A stretch of DNA of 64,000 nt, from the NCBI GenBank assembly GCA_020847095.1, contig JADLCR010000007.1, positions 1 through 64,000 on the forward strand, given 5' to 3'. The notes below the pieces were generated by a model that worked only from the letters and a program-made list of their open reading frames with translations, made no database searches and was not told the DNA's origin. Below, in pieces: positions 38,516-49,149 of the stretch. A program made the position numbers and the translations under genes. Numbering within the stretch: the stretch's first letter is position 1; each line of letters begins with the position of its first letter. The DNA comes from Oligoflexia bacterium. Its GTDB lineage: Bacteria; Bdellovibrionota; Bdellovibrionia; JABDDW01.

Positions 38516-39549
38516 ACTTTGTTTTTGGTTTTTTTGCGGCAGGCTTTGGATTTTCGCCAAATGAACCCTTCATTGAATTTAAATATGAGGCTAAACCGGG
38601 ACTTGCGGTCGGCCTAGCAACGCCCTTTTACAATTGGAATCCGCGAGCCTTTACTCTCAACGAAATTCAACCAGGTAAGTACTACTTAAAACTTCCCCGC
38701 CCTTGGGTTGAAAAGCTCCCCTACAAATTTGTCGTCAACGGCAAATGGATTCATGACCCGCAAAACCCCATCAATGAACCAGACGGGTTTGGAGGCTTAA
38801 ACTCGGTCGTGCCCATAGGCTTTAAAAACGATCCGCTTTTGAGCCGAACGCCCAACACGCCCTCGGTGGCGTCTGAAAAATTTTGGTTTACAGACCTTCA
38901 AGCAAAGCCCCGTCTCGTTACCGCGAGTTGGAGTCCTCCAGTTTTTTCTACCCAAGATTGGTTTGTGATTTATGTAACTGACGGAACTGACTATCGCACT
39001 AAAACCGGCATTGAAAATCTCATTGCCAATCTGAGCTTGGACAGCGGACTTCCACCTATTGCACTTGTCTTCTTGGACCCTATCGATCGATTTAAAGAGT
39101 ACGGAAATATCACTTCTGAAAATACTTATTTAGATTTTCTGAGCGAAGTTGTTGTCGTTCAGATCGAAAGCAAGCTCGGGATTAAAGTGAAAGCAAAGAA
39201 TCGCGCCATTATGGGAGCCTCACTCGGAGGGCTTTTCGCCTGGGCAGCGGCCATCCATCGTCCCAAGGTTTTTGGGGCGGTGATTTCGCAATCCGGATCT
39301 TTTTGGTATCGCCTATCTGAGGTATTGAAACTCACTCAAGAAAGCTCAAAAATTTCTAAAGCGTTTGTCGATGTGGGCCTTTTTGAGGATTTAGAAGGAC
39401 GCATGTTAAACGGAAATCGCCGTTTGTTAGAAATTGTCCGTCAAAGGCCGAATAAAGTGACCTACCATGAGTTCCCGACCGATCATGATTGGCATTCTTG
39501 GAGCAACCGACTTCAGTTGGCCCTTAGACTCATTGTCAGGAGCGACTAA
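38494..39549 (+). CDS. Enterochelin-esterase-like alpha/beta hydrolase with N-terminal CBM48-like segment
   Basis: AIMGASLGGLFAWAAAIHRPKVFGAVISQSGSFWY; FPTDHDWHSW; N-terminal PFYNWNPRAFTLNEIQPGKYYLKLPRPWVEKLPYKFVVNGKWIHDPQNP. Confidence 0.85.
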   Translation: MALSLVLNFVFGFFAAGFGFSPNEPFIEFKYEAKPGLAVGLATPFYNWNPRAFTLNEIQPGKYYLKLPRPWVEKLPYKFVVNGKWIHDPQNPINEPDGFGGLNSVVPIGFKNDPLLSRTPNTPSVASEKFWFTDLQAKPRLVTASWSPPVFSTQDWFVIYVTDGTDYRTKTGIENLIANLSLDSGLPPIALVFLDPIDRFKEYGNITSENTYLDFLSEVVVVQIESKLGIKVKAKNRAIMGASLGGLFAWAAAIHRPKVFGAVISQSGSFWYRLSEVLKLTQESSKISKAFVDVGLFEDLEGRMLNGNRRLLEIVRQRPNKVTYHEFPTDHDWHSWSNRLQLALRLIVRSD

Positions 39550-40013
39550 TGTGGCCGTTTAACAAAGGTCATCCTCGATTCATTTCAGATGCTGATGAAG
39601 ATGTTTTAGAAGCTTCAGTAAAAGAATTTGAGCGATTGACGGGCTGTGAGCTTGTTTATTATTTCGCAAGATCCCTAGGTCCAGAGCCGGAAAAGTTTAA
39701 TGAAGCACTTTTTAGAAAACTCCGATTGCATGAAGTCGAGCACAATAACGCCATTCTTATTTCTGTAGCCCCGGATTCACGCCAGATTGCAATTCATGTC
39801 GGTGAGGGAGTGATAAGAAAAACCAGTGATCCTAGTTGGCGTCACCTCATACAAAAGATGATTGACCTTTTTAAGGTCGGTAAAAACCTAGAAGGCCTAC
39901 TGGCTGTTCGGAGCCTCGAAGCGCTATTAGCGCAAGAGCAACCTGGACATACAAAGATCAGCCCTGAGGACGAAGTCCGAAATCGCCCGATCCGCGAAGG
40001 GGAAAACGAGTGA
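39549..40013 (+). CDS. TPM domain protein
   Basis: EASVKEFERLTGCELVYYFARSL...HNNAILISVAPDSRQIAIHVGEGV. Confidence 0.7.
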   Translation: MWPFNKGHPRFISDADEDVLEASVKEFERLTGCELVYYFARSLGPEPEKFNEALFRKLRLHEVEHNNAILISVAPDSRQIAIHVGEGVIRKTSDPSWRHLIQKMIDLFKVGKNLEGLLAVRSLEALLAQEQPGHTKISPEDEVRNRPIREGENE

Positions 40014-40759
40014 AGGGGTTTTTGATTAGCCAGATTATTTTTTTAGGATTGCATGCTACCGCAAGAGATTTGCCGTCGTTTCCTGCTCATCTCATTTTGG
40101 ATGAAACCGGAACACTTTCATCTCAGCAGATTCAGTCTGTTAGTCAGCGACTCGACCAAATCTATAAAACCCACTCGATACAATTTGCCGTTGCGTTTTT
40201 AAATCAGATGGAAGGTGAAGACATCGAGGGCTTTGCTAACCGGCTTTTCAGACATTGGAAGCTTGGAGATGCCAAGAAAAACGACGGCCTGCTTCTAGTC
40301 GTGGCACCCGATATTCGCCGATTTCGCATCGAAGTCGGCTACGGACTTGAAGGGACGTTACCTGATGCGCGCATGTCCCAGCTGTCGCGAGAGTACTTAG
40401 TCCCCAAATTTAAAGCGGGAGATTATGGCGGTGGTGTTTTGGATTTTGCGGAGGCCGTTCAGAAATATCTGGATGCCCCAACCCCTGAGGTATTTGAAAA
40501 TCGTTTTGGAGTTTGGCCGGTCGTCATTGTTTGGTCTTTATTGCTTAGCTTTTTGGTCTTCGTCGCTTGGGCTAATCGGCGCTTTTCTGCAATGAAATAT
40601 CGAGGTGGTCGCTGGTCCCGAAGCTGGGATTATAGTTCACCTTCGGGCTGGGGCGATCAATCATCTGGCGGCTTTTGGGGCTCTGGAGGCGGTGGATTTG
40701 GTGGCCAAAAACCCGGTGGCGGCTCAAGCGGAGGCGGTGGATTTAGCGGGCGCTGGTAG
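40010..40759 (+). CDS. TPM domain (YgcG-type) membrane protein with Gly-rich C-terminus
   Basis: ILDETGTLSSQQIQSVSQRLDQIYKTHSIQFAVAFL...DGLLLVVAPDIRRFRIEVGYGLEGTLPDA; GGGGFGGQKPGGGSSGGGGFSGRW tail. Confidence 0.88.
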   Translation: MKGFLISQIIFLGLHATARDLPSFPAHLILDETGTLSSQQIQSVSQRLDQIYKTHSIQFAVAFLNQMEGEDIEGFANRLFRHWKLGDAKKNDGLLLVVAPDIRRFRIEVGYGLEGTLPDARMSQLSREYLVPKFKAGDYGGGVLDFAEAVQKYLDAPTPEVFENRFGVWPVVIVWSLLLSFLVFVAWANRRFSAMKYRGGRWSRSWDYSSPSGWGDQSSGGFWGSGGGGFGGQKPGGGSSGGGGFSGRW

Positions 40760-41510
40760 AGTTAAATTTTTCGAGTTCCCAGAGCTTGGCATATTTTAAA
40801 AACAAACTTTGAGCAGCACCTAAGGCAATAATAAACCCCGGTGCCCCATCAAGAAAACCCGCCTTCCAAATATAGCATTCAAAGAATTTCCCAACAGGCT
40901 TTAAAATCAGCCGCCAAAGTCGAAACGGTCGATTTCGTGAAAACAAATCCCTAGCCCCGAGCGAGCTAAACTCATTATTGGTGTCGATTTGATCTGAAAG
41001 ATCCCTAAAAACAAAATGTTGAATTTCAGATTTTGACCGAACGACATGCCCATCGACTTCAACTCGTTCATGAACTTCACCACCAAGCCATCGCGCCTTA
41101 TTTTTTCTATAAAGCCGCAATTGCCTGTCTGGATACCAACCACCGTGGCGAATCCATCTTCCTAAATGAAAGCTCACCCTGGGAAATTCAACGCCATCGA
41201 CCTCAGCATGGGCCGAAACCCACTGCGAAATTTCCTTTTGTGCTTCGGGGGATAACGCCTCGTCAGCATCTAAAGACAATACCCATGGCTGGGTGGCAAG
41301 ATCGTGGGCCATTTGCTTTTGCTTGCGGTAGCCTAAGAACTTTTGGATGGTCACTCTAGCTCCCAATGATTGAGCTATCGCTATCGTATCATCTTGGCTT
41401 TCGCTATCCACGACGATGATTTCTGAGGCCATGGGCACACTTTCAATACAGCGGCGAAGATTGTGGGCCTCGTTAAGCGTTATGATCACTAGGCTAAGCG
41501 GTAGTTTCAT
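40743..41510 (-). CDS. Family 2 glycosyltransferase (LPS core-type)
   Basis: LSLVIITLNEAHNLRRCIESVPMASEIIVVDSESQDDTIAIAQSLGARV, VLSLDADEALSPE. Confidence 0.92.
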   Translation of the reverse strand: MKLPLSLVIITLNEAHNLRRCIESVPMASEIIVVDSESQDDTIAIAQSLGARVTIQKFLGYRKQKQMAHDLATQPWVLSLDADEALSPEAQKEISQWVSAHAEVDGVEFPRVSFHLGRWIRHGGWYPDRQLRLYRKNKARWLGGEVHERVEVDGHVVRSKSEIQHFVFRDLSDQIDTNNEFSSLGARDLFSRNRPFRLWRLILKPVGKFFECYIWKAGFLDGAPGFIIALGAAQSLFLKYAKLWELEKFNSTSAR

Positions 41511-41554
41511 TGCCTAAGGATTGACATAAACGAGGTAGAACATCTAGAGTTTTA

Positions 41555-42145
41555 TTGATGCTTAAGAGAGCGACCTTATTATTGGTATTCGTGACGAGCC
41601 CGGCCTGGGCACGCTATTCGGTCTTTGATACATCGGATATCGTTACTAAAAACAAATTCACCTCCGAAATTCAAGTCTTCACCGGAGACAAAGTCGGCGC
41701 TCAGTTTCTCGGCCATCTTGACACACCAAATTCCGATGACACTCAGTTTCGATGGGAATTCGGCGGCGGATATCAAGGACTGGAAGGCGGCATTTTCTTT
41801 AAATGGTCGCCGGTCCCCGATCATGAAAATCAAGTTGGATTTTCTTTAGCCACCGGTATCAGCTACGCCAACAAAGACAATCGGTCTTCTTTGGCCCTTC
41901 GTGCGGTTCCGGTCGTAAGCAAAGCGTTTATAACTGATTCGTGGGGAAGATGGACCCCTTATTTTTCATTCCCATTTGGGGTTTCATTTAACGAAAGTAA
42001 GACAGAGTATCCGCTTCACTTAGCTCTTGGAACGCAATGGGGTGATGAGCACAACGAAAATTGGGCGCTCATTTTTGAAAGCGGATTTAACATGAATTCC
42101 ATATCACCATACGTATCTGGCGGATTTGCCCTCTCGTTTGACTGA
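41555..42145 (+). CDS. Hypothetical secreted/outer membrane protein
   Basis: Signal peptide MMLKRATLLLVFVTSPAWA; beta-rich repeats ending SGGFALSFD. Confidence 0.6.
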   Translation: MMLKRATLLLVFVTSPAWARYSVFDTSDIVTKNKFTSEIQVFTGDKVGAQFLGHLDTPNSDDTQFRWEFGGGYQGLEGGIFFKWSPVPDHENQVGFSLATGISYANKDNRSSLALRAVPVVSKAFITDSWGRWTPYFSFPFGVSFNESKTEYPLHLALGTQWGDEHNENWALIFESGFNMNSISPYVSGGFALSFD

Positions 42146-42732
42146 GCAAAATATAGGGCCGGAGCAAAACCAAAAATAAAAAGCAACCTTGGGTCAATCG
42201 TAGCCGCAATAACGGAGCTCACCTTAATATCAAGATTCAAAAAGCCATTGCCAAATGGATCGTGATAATCACCCGCAAATCCACCCTGTCCGTCATGAAT
42301 GAGAATCATTGGAATCGGATATTTAAAGATCCATGAACCGTAAATATTTGATTGAATCAGAAAATCGAGTTTACCAAAGCGGCCTGACATCGAAATCAAT
42401 CGGTCTTGACCTTGAGTTTCGCTGGTTATTTGAAGACTAACGCCTAGGCCTCCAAGCAAGCCCGTGCAAAGCGAATCATAGACCCCGCCAACGCAATTCA
42501 TTTGGGTTTGGCCGCGACCTCCCGCAAATCCTTCAAACCTGGTCTTATCGAACTCAAGGTAAACTTGTTCTCTTCCCCAAAACGTGTGTCCAAAGGCCTT
42601 CTGAGGCCTAATTTGGACAACAGCGCCCTGACTGTGTGTAAGGCCCATAATTCTTGATTGGATGCTTTGAGCTTGAACTAATGAGCAAAGCATCATGACA
42701 GTGATTGAGGTCGCAGCCTCTTTTAAGAACAT
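42016..42732 (-). CDS. Hypothetical secreted protein
   Basis: Start MFLKEAATSITVMMLCSLVQAQ signal; convergent 130-bp overlap with the plus-strand gene. Confidence 0.5.
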   Translation of the reverse strand: MFLKEAATSITVMMLCSLVQAQSIQSRIMGLTHSQGAVVQIRPQKAFGHTFWGREQVYLEFDKTRFEGFAGGRGQTQMNCVGGVYDSLCTGLLGGLGVSLQITSETQGQDRLISMSGRFGKLDFLIQSNIYGSWIFKYPIPMILIHDGQGGFAGDYHDPFGNGFLNLDIKVSSVIAATIDPRLLFIFGFAPALYFAQSNERANPPDTYGDMEFMLNPLSKMSAQFSLCSSPHCVPRAK

Positions 42733-42777
42733 ATAATTAGCATGACTGTTGACGAGGAGCGCACAACAGTCCCAAAG

Positions 42778-42810
42778 CAAAAACCCGACCGTCAATAGGT
42801 CGGGTTTTTA
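42778..42810 (-). terminator. Rho-independent terminator downstream of dnaK
   Basis: aaaacccgacc - gtcaata - ggtcgggtttt stem with T-run on the minus strand. Confidence 0.88.
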
Positions 42811-42831
42811 GTTTAAACCTAGGCTTTTGTC

Positions 42832-44745
42832 TTAGTTCACGTCTTTGTAATCGGCGTCGACGACGTCGTCACCGGCTTTGCCTTTAGACTCCGTACCGGA
42901 ATCGCTCGCTCCACCACCGGATCCACCAGTTCCGCCACCGCTTCCACCACCGGTTTGCTTATACAATTCGCTGGAGAATTGATGGGACAGGTTTGTCAGT
43001 CGTTCATACAAACCCTTCATATCCTCGTACTGGCTTTTTTCAATAGCTGTTTTAGCTTGGCCGATAACTTCCTTGGCCTGAGTCACATTCTCCGCATTGA
43101 GTTTTGCTTCGTTGTCTTTAATGAGCTTTTCCGTTTGATAAACCAAATTATCCAAGTTGTTTTTGAGCATAATTTGCTCGCGGCGCTGTTTATCAGCTTC
43201 GGCATTGGCTTCGGCATCACGTACCATTTTCTTGATCTCATCTTCGTTTAGGCCACTCGATGCGGTGATCTTGATCGATTGCTCTTTGCCGGTGCCCAAA
43301 TCCTTCGCCGATACGTGCACAATACCATTGGCATCGATATCGAAAGTAACTTCAATTTGGGGCACTCCTCGCGCTGCAGGTGGGATTCCCACAAGTTCAA
43401 ATCGACCCAAAGTTTTATTGTCCGCCGCCATCTCGCGCTCACCTTGGATGACATGAATATCCACGCTCGTTTGGCTGTCGGTAGCGGTCGAAAACACTTG
43501 AGATTTCTTAGTTGGGATCGTGGTGTTGCGCTCAATTAACTTAGTCGCCACACCTCCAAGAGTTTCAATTCCGAGACTTAACGGTGTCACATCCAACAGG
43601 AGAACGTCTTTAACCTCTCCGGCTAATACGCCGCCTTGGATAGCTGCTCCTACGGCAACGACCTCATCGGGATTCACACTTCGATTAGGTTCTTTTCCAA
43701 AAAATTCTTTTACGATCTTTTGAATTTTAGGAATTCGCGTTGAACCCCCAACCAATACGACTTCATCGATTTGGCTTGCAGAAACTCCGGCATCGCTAAG
43801 CGCTTTTTTGCAAGGCTCCACAGAGCGTTGAATCAAATCATCAACCAACTGCTCAAACTTGGCGCGACTTAATTTTACAGTGAGATGCTTTGGTCCCGAG
43901 GCGTCAGCCGTGATAAACGGAAGATTAATCTCGGTTTCCATTGCCGAGCTAAGTTCAATTTTCGCCTTTTCAGCGGCCTCTTTAAGACGCTGCAACGCCA
44001 TCTTATCTTTTGAGAGGTCAACGCCCTGGTCTTTTTTGAATTCCGCAATGAGCCAGTCGATGATTTTATCATCGAAATCGTCACCGCCCAGATGAGTGTC
44101 ACCATTGGTTGATTTAACTTCTACGACATTGTCGCCAACTTCTAGAATTGAAATATCAAACGTACCGCCACCAAAGTCATAGATGGCAATTTTTTGTTCT
44201 TTTTTCTTATCTAATCCATAGGCAAGTGCGGCAGCGGTGGGCTCGTTGATAATACGTTTAACTTCGAGTCCTGCAATGCGACCAGCGTCTTTGGTCGCTT
44301 GCCTTTGGGCATCGTTAAAGTAAGCCGGAACAGTGATAACCGCCTCTTTCACTTCATGTCCCAAATAATCTTCTGCGCATTTTTTTAATTTTTGAAGAAC
44401 AAAGGCTCCAATTTCTTGGGGGCTATAGTCTTTTCCACGGATATCGAAAGCACATTCATCTTTAAACTGCTTAACCTTGTAAGGAACGCGACGCATTTCA
44501 TCGTTAACTTCAGTGAATTTACGCCCGATGAATCTTTTAGCTGAGTAAATCGTGTTTTCAGGGTTAGTCACCGCTTGGCGCTTGGCAATCTGCCCTACGA
44601 CCTTTTCGCCATCTTTGGTGAATCCAACCACGCTTGGAGTTGTGCGTGCCCCTTCTTCGTTAGTGAGTACCTTAGGCACTCCACCTTCTAAGATGGCCAC
44701 ACACGAGTTGGTTGTTCCTAAATCAATTCCGATGATCTTACTCAT
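42832..44745 (-). CDS. dnaK: Molecular chaperone DnaK (Hsp70)
   Basis: [49 protein letters not shown]; ends [12 protein letters not shown]. Confidence 0.98.
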   Translation of the reverse strand: MSKIIGIDLGTTNSCVAILEGGVPKVLTNEEGARTTPSVVGFTKDGEKVVGQIAKRQAVTNPENTIYSAKRFIGRKFTEVNDEMRRVPYKVKQFKDECAFDIRGKDYSPQEIGAFVLQKLKKCAEDYLGHEVKEAVITVPAYFNDAQRQATKDAGRIAGLEVKRIINEPTAAALAYGLDKKKEQKIAIYDFGGGTFDISILEVGDNVVEVKSTNGDTHLGGDDFDDKIIDWLIAEFKKDQGVDLSKDKMALQRLKEAAEKAKIELSSAMETEINLPFITADASGPKHLTVKLSRAKFEQLVDDLIQRSVEPCKKALSDAGVSASQIDEVVLVGGSTRIPKIQKIVKEFFGKEPNRSVNPDEVVAVGAAIQGGVLAGEVKDVLLLDVTPLSLGIETLGGVATKLIERNTTIPTKKSQVFSTATDSQTSVDIHVIQGEREMAADNKTLGRFELVGIPPAARGVPQIEVTFDIDANGIVHVSAKDLGTGKEQSIKITASSGLNEDEIKKMVRDAEANAEADKQRREQIMLKNNLDNLVYQTEKLIKDNEAKLNAENVTQAKEVIGQAKTAIEKSQYEDMKGLYERLTNLSHQFSSELYKQTGGGSGGGTGGSGGGASDSGTESKGKAGDDVVDADYKDVN

Positions 44746-44894
44746 TTGCTCTCCTTAAACACTTTCTGTCTCTGCTAACAATTCAATTAAAGTTCCTACT
44801 CAATACTTAATTTGAGAAGTGATTGGGATTCGTCAAGTTCTGCAGGCGATTTTTAACTTATGTCCAAACCCTTGATTTTTCAAGATTTTTAGCC

Positions 44895-46031
44895 TTAATG
44901 AGACCGCTTGTCAGTGGATTTCTTTTTAAATCTGTCAAAAAACCCTGTGACCGGTCGATTAACAACATCGTCGGATAGCACGGCAAACTCTCTCATCAGC
45001 TCTTCTTGCCTTCGAGTGAGCTTCTTTGGAATTTTGACTTGAAACTGGATGACATGGTCGCCGCGCCCGTACCCTTTTAACGATGGAAACCCTTGCCCCG
45101 GAATTCGCACCTCGTCGCCAGGCTGAGTGCCTTTTGGCACATCAATAAACTGCCGCCCATTAATCAACTCTACCTCCATGCGAGTTCCAAGTATGGCTTG
45201 CGATGCACTGATGACAAGTTTAGAGACGATATCGTTGTCGACCCGTTCAAAGCGAGGATCCGATGGGACAACAAGCTCAATTAGCAAGTCACCCTTGGCG
45301 GCTCCATAATCACCTTCTTCACCTTCTGACTCCAGGCGGAGCCGACTGCCCGTTTGTACACCAGGGGGAACCTTGACGACGACTTTTCTCAATTCCTTCT
45401 TTCGACCGGAGCCATGGCAAGTGCCGCATTTGGCCTTGATTACCGATCCTTTTCCTTGGCAGTTTGGGCAATGCGTGCGAACGCTGAAAAAACCTTGGGC
45501 ATGCAAGATTTGTCCGGCACCCTTACAGCGCGTGCACACATCCGGCTGAGTGCCCGCTTTAGCGCCCGTGCCTTTGCATGACTCGCAGTTAACTTCTCTC
45601 TCGAATCGAATTTCTTTTTCGCAACCTCGAGCGGATTCCACAAAACTGACTTCAAGGGTTGTGCTCAGGTCTCCCCCGCGGCGAGGACGCCTTGACCGAG
45701 AAGAACGGCCTTCAGCCTGGGCTCCAAAATCTCCAAAAAATCCTTCAAAAATATCTCCAAAGGCTGAAAATATATCTTCGACGTTTTCGAATTGGTGTCC
45801 GCTAAACCCTCGGTTGCCGGCGGTGGATCCAAACGTGTCGTATTGGCGCCGGCGTTGCGGGTCACCTAACACCTCGTAGGCTTGGGCCGCTTCTTTGAAC
45901 TTGTCCTCTGCTTCTTTAGAACCTGGATTTTTATCTGGGTGAAATTTGAACGCGAGTTTTCGGTATGCTTTCTTGATTTCCTCTTGGCTTGCATTTTTGG
46001 AAACGCCCAATGTTTTGTAATAATCTAGCAT
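44895..46031 (-). CDS. dnaJ: Molecular chaperone DnaJ
   Basis: [75 protein letters not shown] zinc repeats. Confidence 0.97.
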   Translation of the reverse strand: MLDYYKTLGVSKNASQEEIKKAYRKLAFKFHPDKNPGSKEAEDKFKEAAQAYEVLGDPQRRRQYDTFGSTAGNRGFSGHQFENVEDIFSAFGDIFEGFFGDFGAQAEGRSSRSRRPRRGGDLSTTLEVSFVESARGCEKEIRFEREVNCESCKGTGAKAGTQPDVCTRCKGAGQILHAQGFFSVRTHCPNCQGKGSVIKAKCGTCHGSGRKKELRKVVVKVPPGVQTGSRLRLESEGEEGDYGAAKGDLLIELVVPSDPRFERVDNDIVSKLVISASQAILGTRMEVELINGRQFIDVPKGTQPGDEVRIPGQGFPSLKGYGRGDHVIQFQVKIPKKLTRRQEELMREFAVLSDDVVNRPVTGFFDRFKKKSTDKRSH

Positions 46032-46075
46032 ACACGTATCCCTTTTAATTAATTTGGGAATTCAATATTAACTTG

Positions 46076-46771
46076 TCAAGGACGCGAACAAGGAACGGAA
46101 AGCTTAGGGAGTTCGCCTCTTTCGCGAGCTTTTTTAAGATCATCCAATCGCCATTTAAATCTAATTTCATAGGATGTCCCCTTAAAACGCTCTAAGGCAT
46201 CTTCCAAGACGGACTGGGCAAGATCGTATTGCCCAGAGGCAATCATGATTCTGCCGGCTAACGCCTCAATCCACTTTGGACCGCCCGCTTGAGCCGCTTT
46301 CACGAGGTAGGTGGCAGCTTTGGGACAGTCTCCCAACTCAAATAAATAGTGATAGCCCGCACGATACAAGAGAGGCCAATCGTCAGGAAAATTTTCCGCA
46401 CCTCGATCATAAATAATAGCCGCACCTACTTTATCTTCAACCAGTACGCTTAAAACCGTATTTCCGGCACGATAGGCAATTTTATAACGCGGATCCAAGG
46501 TTGTAATCCCGTCAAGCATTTGAAAAACCCAACCTTTTTCGGTCTTTTCAGGTTCTTTAAAATCAATATTTTGAATAAGCCTTAACCAAAGAAGGTCAGC
46601 CACTAATAGATTTTGTCCAAGAATCACGTGCTTTAAAATCTGGGCGGGAATGGCGAGTGGTGCACTTTTATTGCCCAGAGCCTCAATGTGGCTTTGACCA
46701 TTTTGAATTTGAACGACCACGAACAAGGCAATAAGAATGACAATGACTCGAACGACTGATTTGAGCTTCAT
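46076..46771 (-). CDS. TPR-like membrane-anchored protein
   Basis: N-terminal hydrophobic helix; LYRAGYHYLFELGDCPKAATYLVKAAQAGG...ASGQYDLAQSVLEDAL repeats; upstream neighbour is pilA. Confidence 0.65.
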   Translation of the reverse strand: MKLKSVVRVIVILIALFVVVQIQNGQSHIEALGNKSAPLAIPAQILKHVILGQNLLVADLLWLRLIQNIDFKEPEKTEKGWVFQMLDGITTLDPRYKIAYRAGNTVLSVLVEDKVGAAIIYDRGAENFPDDWPLLYRAGYHYLFELGDCPKAATYLVKAAQAGGPKWIEALAGRIMIASGQYDLAQSVLEDALERFKGTSYEIRFKWRLDDLKKARERGELPKLSVPCSRP

Positions 46772-46793
46772 AATATTACGATAACCGAAGGTA

Positions 46794-46825
46794 AAAAAAA
46801 TGGAGAGGAAAAATCCTCTCCATTT
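46794..46825 (-). terminator. Rho-independent terminator downstream of pilA
   Basis: aaatggagagga (46798-46809) - aaaa - tcctctccattt (46814-46825), T-run on the minus strand. Confidence 0.88.
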
Positions 46826-46849
46826 CGAATCTCCGCAGTTTCAAAGATC

Positions 46850-47419
46850 TTAGAGCGCACCATTAAGTGTGTTAGCCAAGATCTTGTTCTCATTAATTTC
46901 CCAAGTGTCGTCACTGGTACCGTTAATTCGGCCGTTAGCTTGAGCAACAAATGAGCTTGGAACTGTACCAGCAGTATTAGCCACTGATGGTGCAAGTGCC
47001 GCAGCTGTAGACGCCGCTACGCCGCAAACCCAGGTTTCTGCAAATGTGCAGATGTTACCAGGGCTAGCGTCTTGAGCGACACCGTCACAAGCTGCTGTAC
47101 AGCCATCCGTGCCCTGAGGGCCACCAGCGGGCTGTGTAGCAGGAAAGTCTTCACCAGCAGCAAAGCCAACGTTGTAATTAAGTCGACCGTCTGGAGCAAA
47201 TCCCACCGCATCAAAGCGTGTGTTGAAGGTTGAGAACTCGGCTTGATACGCTTTTTCAGCCGTATAAATGCCGCTCAAATTTGCCTTCGCTTCGGACTGT
47301 TTCGCTTTGAGCTGGAATTTTTGGTAATTTGGAACCGCGATGGCGGCCAAGATACCAATAATGGCCACAACGATCATAAGCTCAATGAGCGAAAAGCCTT
47401 TTTGGTTTAACGTTTTCAT
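46850..47419 (-). CDS. pilA: Type IV pilin PilA
   Basis: [48 protein letters not shown] class III signal; next to pilS/pilR. Confidence 0.93.
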   Translation of the reverse strand: MKTLNQKGFSLIELMIVVAIIGILAAIAVPNYQKFQLKAKQSEAKANLSGIYTAEKAYQAEFSTFNTRFDAVGFAPDGRLNYNVGFAAGEDFPATQPAGGPQGTDGCTAACDGVAQDASPGNICTFAETWVCGVAASTAAALAPSVANTAGTVPSSFVAQANGRINGTSDDTWEINENKILANTLNGAL

Positions 47420-47516
47420 AGGTTTCCTCCCCTTTTTTACGTTCAAAAACAACTCAAGGAAGTCTCAAAAACTATTAAGTTTAAACGGACACCCCTGATT
47501 CCCTGCTTTCCATTAG

Positions 47517-47546
47517 TTCAAGCCCTATACCAAAAGGGGGCTTGAA
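47517..47546 (-). promoter_or_regulatory. 9-bp inverted repeat with overlapping weak sigma-54-like element upstream of pilA
   Basis: ttcaagccc (47517-47525) - 12 nt - gggcttgaa (47538-47546); minus strand TGGTATAGGGCTTGAA (47532-47517) resembles TGGCAC-N5-TTGCA imperfectly. Confidence 0.35.
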
Positions 47547-47739
47547 ATTATTACAGAATTTGGATTTCAATCTTACGTTCAAATCGCATATATTTGATTA
47601 GACAAAGATTGAAGCTTCCCACGGGCACGATGTCAAAAACTTCGACTCAATTATAAACTATTGAAAGAATTGAATAATGTGACGGCGCACGACCCCTTGC
47701 CGAAATTCAACCCAAACCAAGGGCCGCAAAATGTCACTT

Positions 47740-49149
47740 TTAATCGTCGACGAGCTCTTCGTCGCCGGGGCCAGTTAATCCATATTTCTCCACTCGATAC
47801 CGCATGGATCTAAACGTAATTCCTAAAAGCTTGGCGGCCCGCTTTTTAACACCGTTGGCGCGATGGATCGCTTTGATCAAAATTTCCTTTTCAATCTGTC
47901 CTACGACCTTTTCTAGATCTAAGCCATCTTCGCCCACTTCAATTTCGAAGGCGGAGACAATGCGTCGGCCACCACCAGAGGTGGAAACTAGAGGCGGCAA
48001 ACTTTCAGGAAGAATAGTGGCACCGGCCTCAAGGGCTACGGTTCTTTCAATGATGTTTTCAAGTTCCCTGACGTTTCCGGGGTAATCGTACTTCTTGAGA
48101 GTTTCCATTGCTTCTACAGAAATTGATTTGATGCCTTTTGAAAGCCTTGAATTATATTTGTCCAAAAAGTGCTTAGCCAAAATCGGAATGTCCTCACGAC
48201 GATCTCGCAAGTTGGGCGATTTAATCTGAATAACGTTGAGCCGATAAAACAGGTCTTCTCTAAAACGCCCCGCTTTTACTTCTGCTTCCAAATCTCGGTT
48301 CGTGGCCGCCACGATTCGCACTTCGACTTTGATGTCATCGGTACCACCAACCATTCTAATCACACGTTCTTGAATGGCACGTAAGAGTTTGACCTGAATA
48401 GAAAGCGGAAGCTCACCGATTTCGTCTAAAAATAGCGTTCCACCATTAGCGACCTCGAACAATCCTACTTTATCGACGATAGCCCCAGTGAAGGATCCCT
48501 TCTTATGACCAAACATCTCGCTTTCCATCAAAGTTTCAGGAATCGCGCCACAATTAACCGTCACAAATGGCCGGTCTTTAAGGGGACCATTGTAGTGAAT
48601 CGCCTTGGCGATGAGTTCCTTTCCAGTTCCCGATTCTCCGGTGATCAAAACGTTGGTGGCCGTTTGGGAAACTCTTTGAATGAGGTCAAAAATTTTATGC
48701 ATTGGGGGACTATTGCCGATGATGTTGTTAAAGCTATTTTCTTTGTTGAGCTCTTTTTTGAGCTGAATATTTTCTGTTTCCAATTTTTTACTTTTGAGTG
48801 CGTTGGCAATAAGAATTCGAACTTCATCAATCTTAAAGGGTTTTGTAATGTAATCGTAGGCCCCTAGCTTCATGGCCTCAACAGCAGTTTCAGTGGTTCC
48901 AAAGGCCGTGATCATCATAAAAACGGTATCAGGAGTGAGATCTTTGCTGTATTTGAGAAGTTCGATTCCGGTCACATGAGGCATTTGGAGATCAGAAATG
49001 ACCATGTTAAAACTTTTTTTCTTCAAGAGTTCTTGAGCCTTCTTGCCGTCTTCAGCAAGCGTGACTTCATAGCCCTCTTTTTTCAACATGATGTCGAGAA
49101 ACTCGCGGATGCTTTCTTCGTCGTCAACTACCAGTATTCTGGCTTTCAT
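47740..49149 (-). CDS. pilR: Sigma-54-dependent response regulator PilR
   Basis: Receiver ILVVDDEESIREFLDIML; GESGTGKELIAKAIHYNG; FGHKKGSFTGA; Fis-type HTH; beside pilS and pil genes. Confidence 0.93.
   Translation of the reverse strand: MKARILVVDDEESIREFLDIMLKKEGYEVTLAEDGKKAQELLKKKSFNMVISDLQMPHVTGIELLKYSKDLTPDTVFMMITAFGTTETAVEAMKLGAYDYITKPFKIDEVRILIANALKSKKLETENIQLKKELNKENSFNNIIGNSPPMHKIFDLIQRVSQTATNVLITGESGTGKELIAKAIHYNGPLKDRPFVTVNCGAIPETLMESEMFGHKKGSFTGAIVDKVGLFEVANGGTLFLDEIGELPLSIQVKLLRAIQERVIRMVGGTDDIKVEVRIVAATNRDLEAEVKAGRFREDLFYRLNVIQIKSPNLRDRREDIPILAKHFLDKYNSRLSKGIKSISVEAMETLKKYDYPGNVRELENIIERTVALEAGATILPESLPPLVSTSGGGRRIVSAFEIEVGEDGLDLEKVVGQIEKEILIKAIHRANGVKKRAAKLLGITFRSMRYRVEKYGLTGPGDEELVDD

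Noticed and set aside
40605-40799. 64-aa ORF in an alternate frame of the YgcG-like gene
   Set aside because: By-product of the Gly-rich codon run.
43157-44105. Several 70-100 aa ORFs antisense to or in alternate frames of dnaK
   Set aside because: Shadow ORFs of a strongly identified dnaK gene.
44819-44894. Possible heat-shock (sigma-32-like) promoter or hairpin CTTGAAAAATCAAG before dnaK
   Set aside because: A CTTGAAA-like box exists but no convincing -10 at the right spacing, and the palindrome is short. Insufficient to call.
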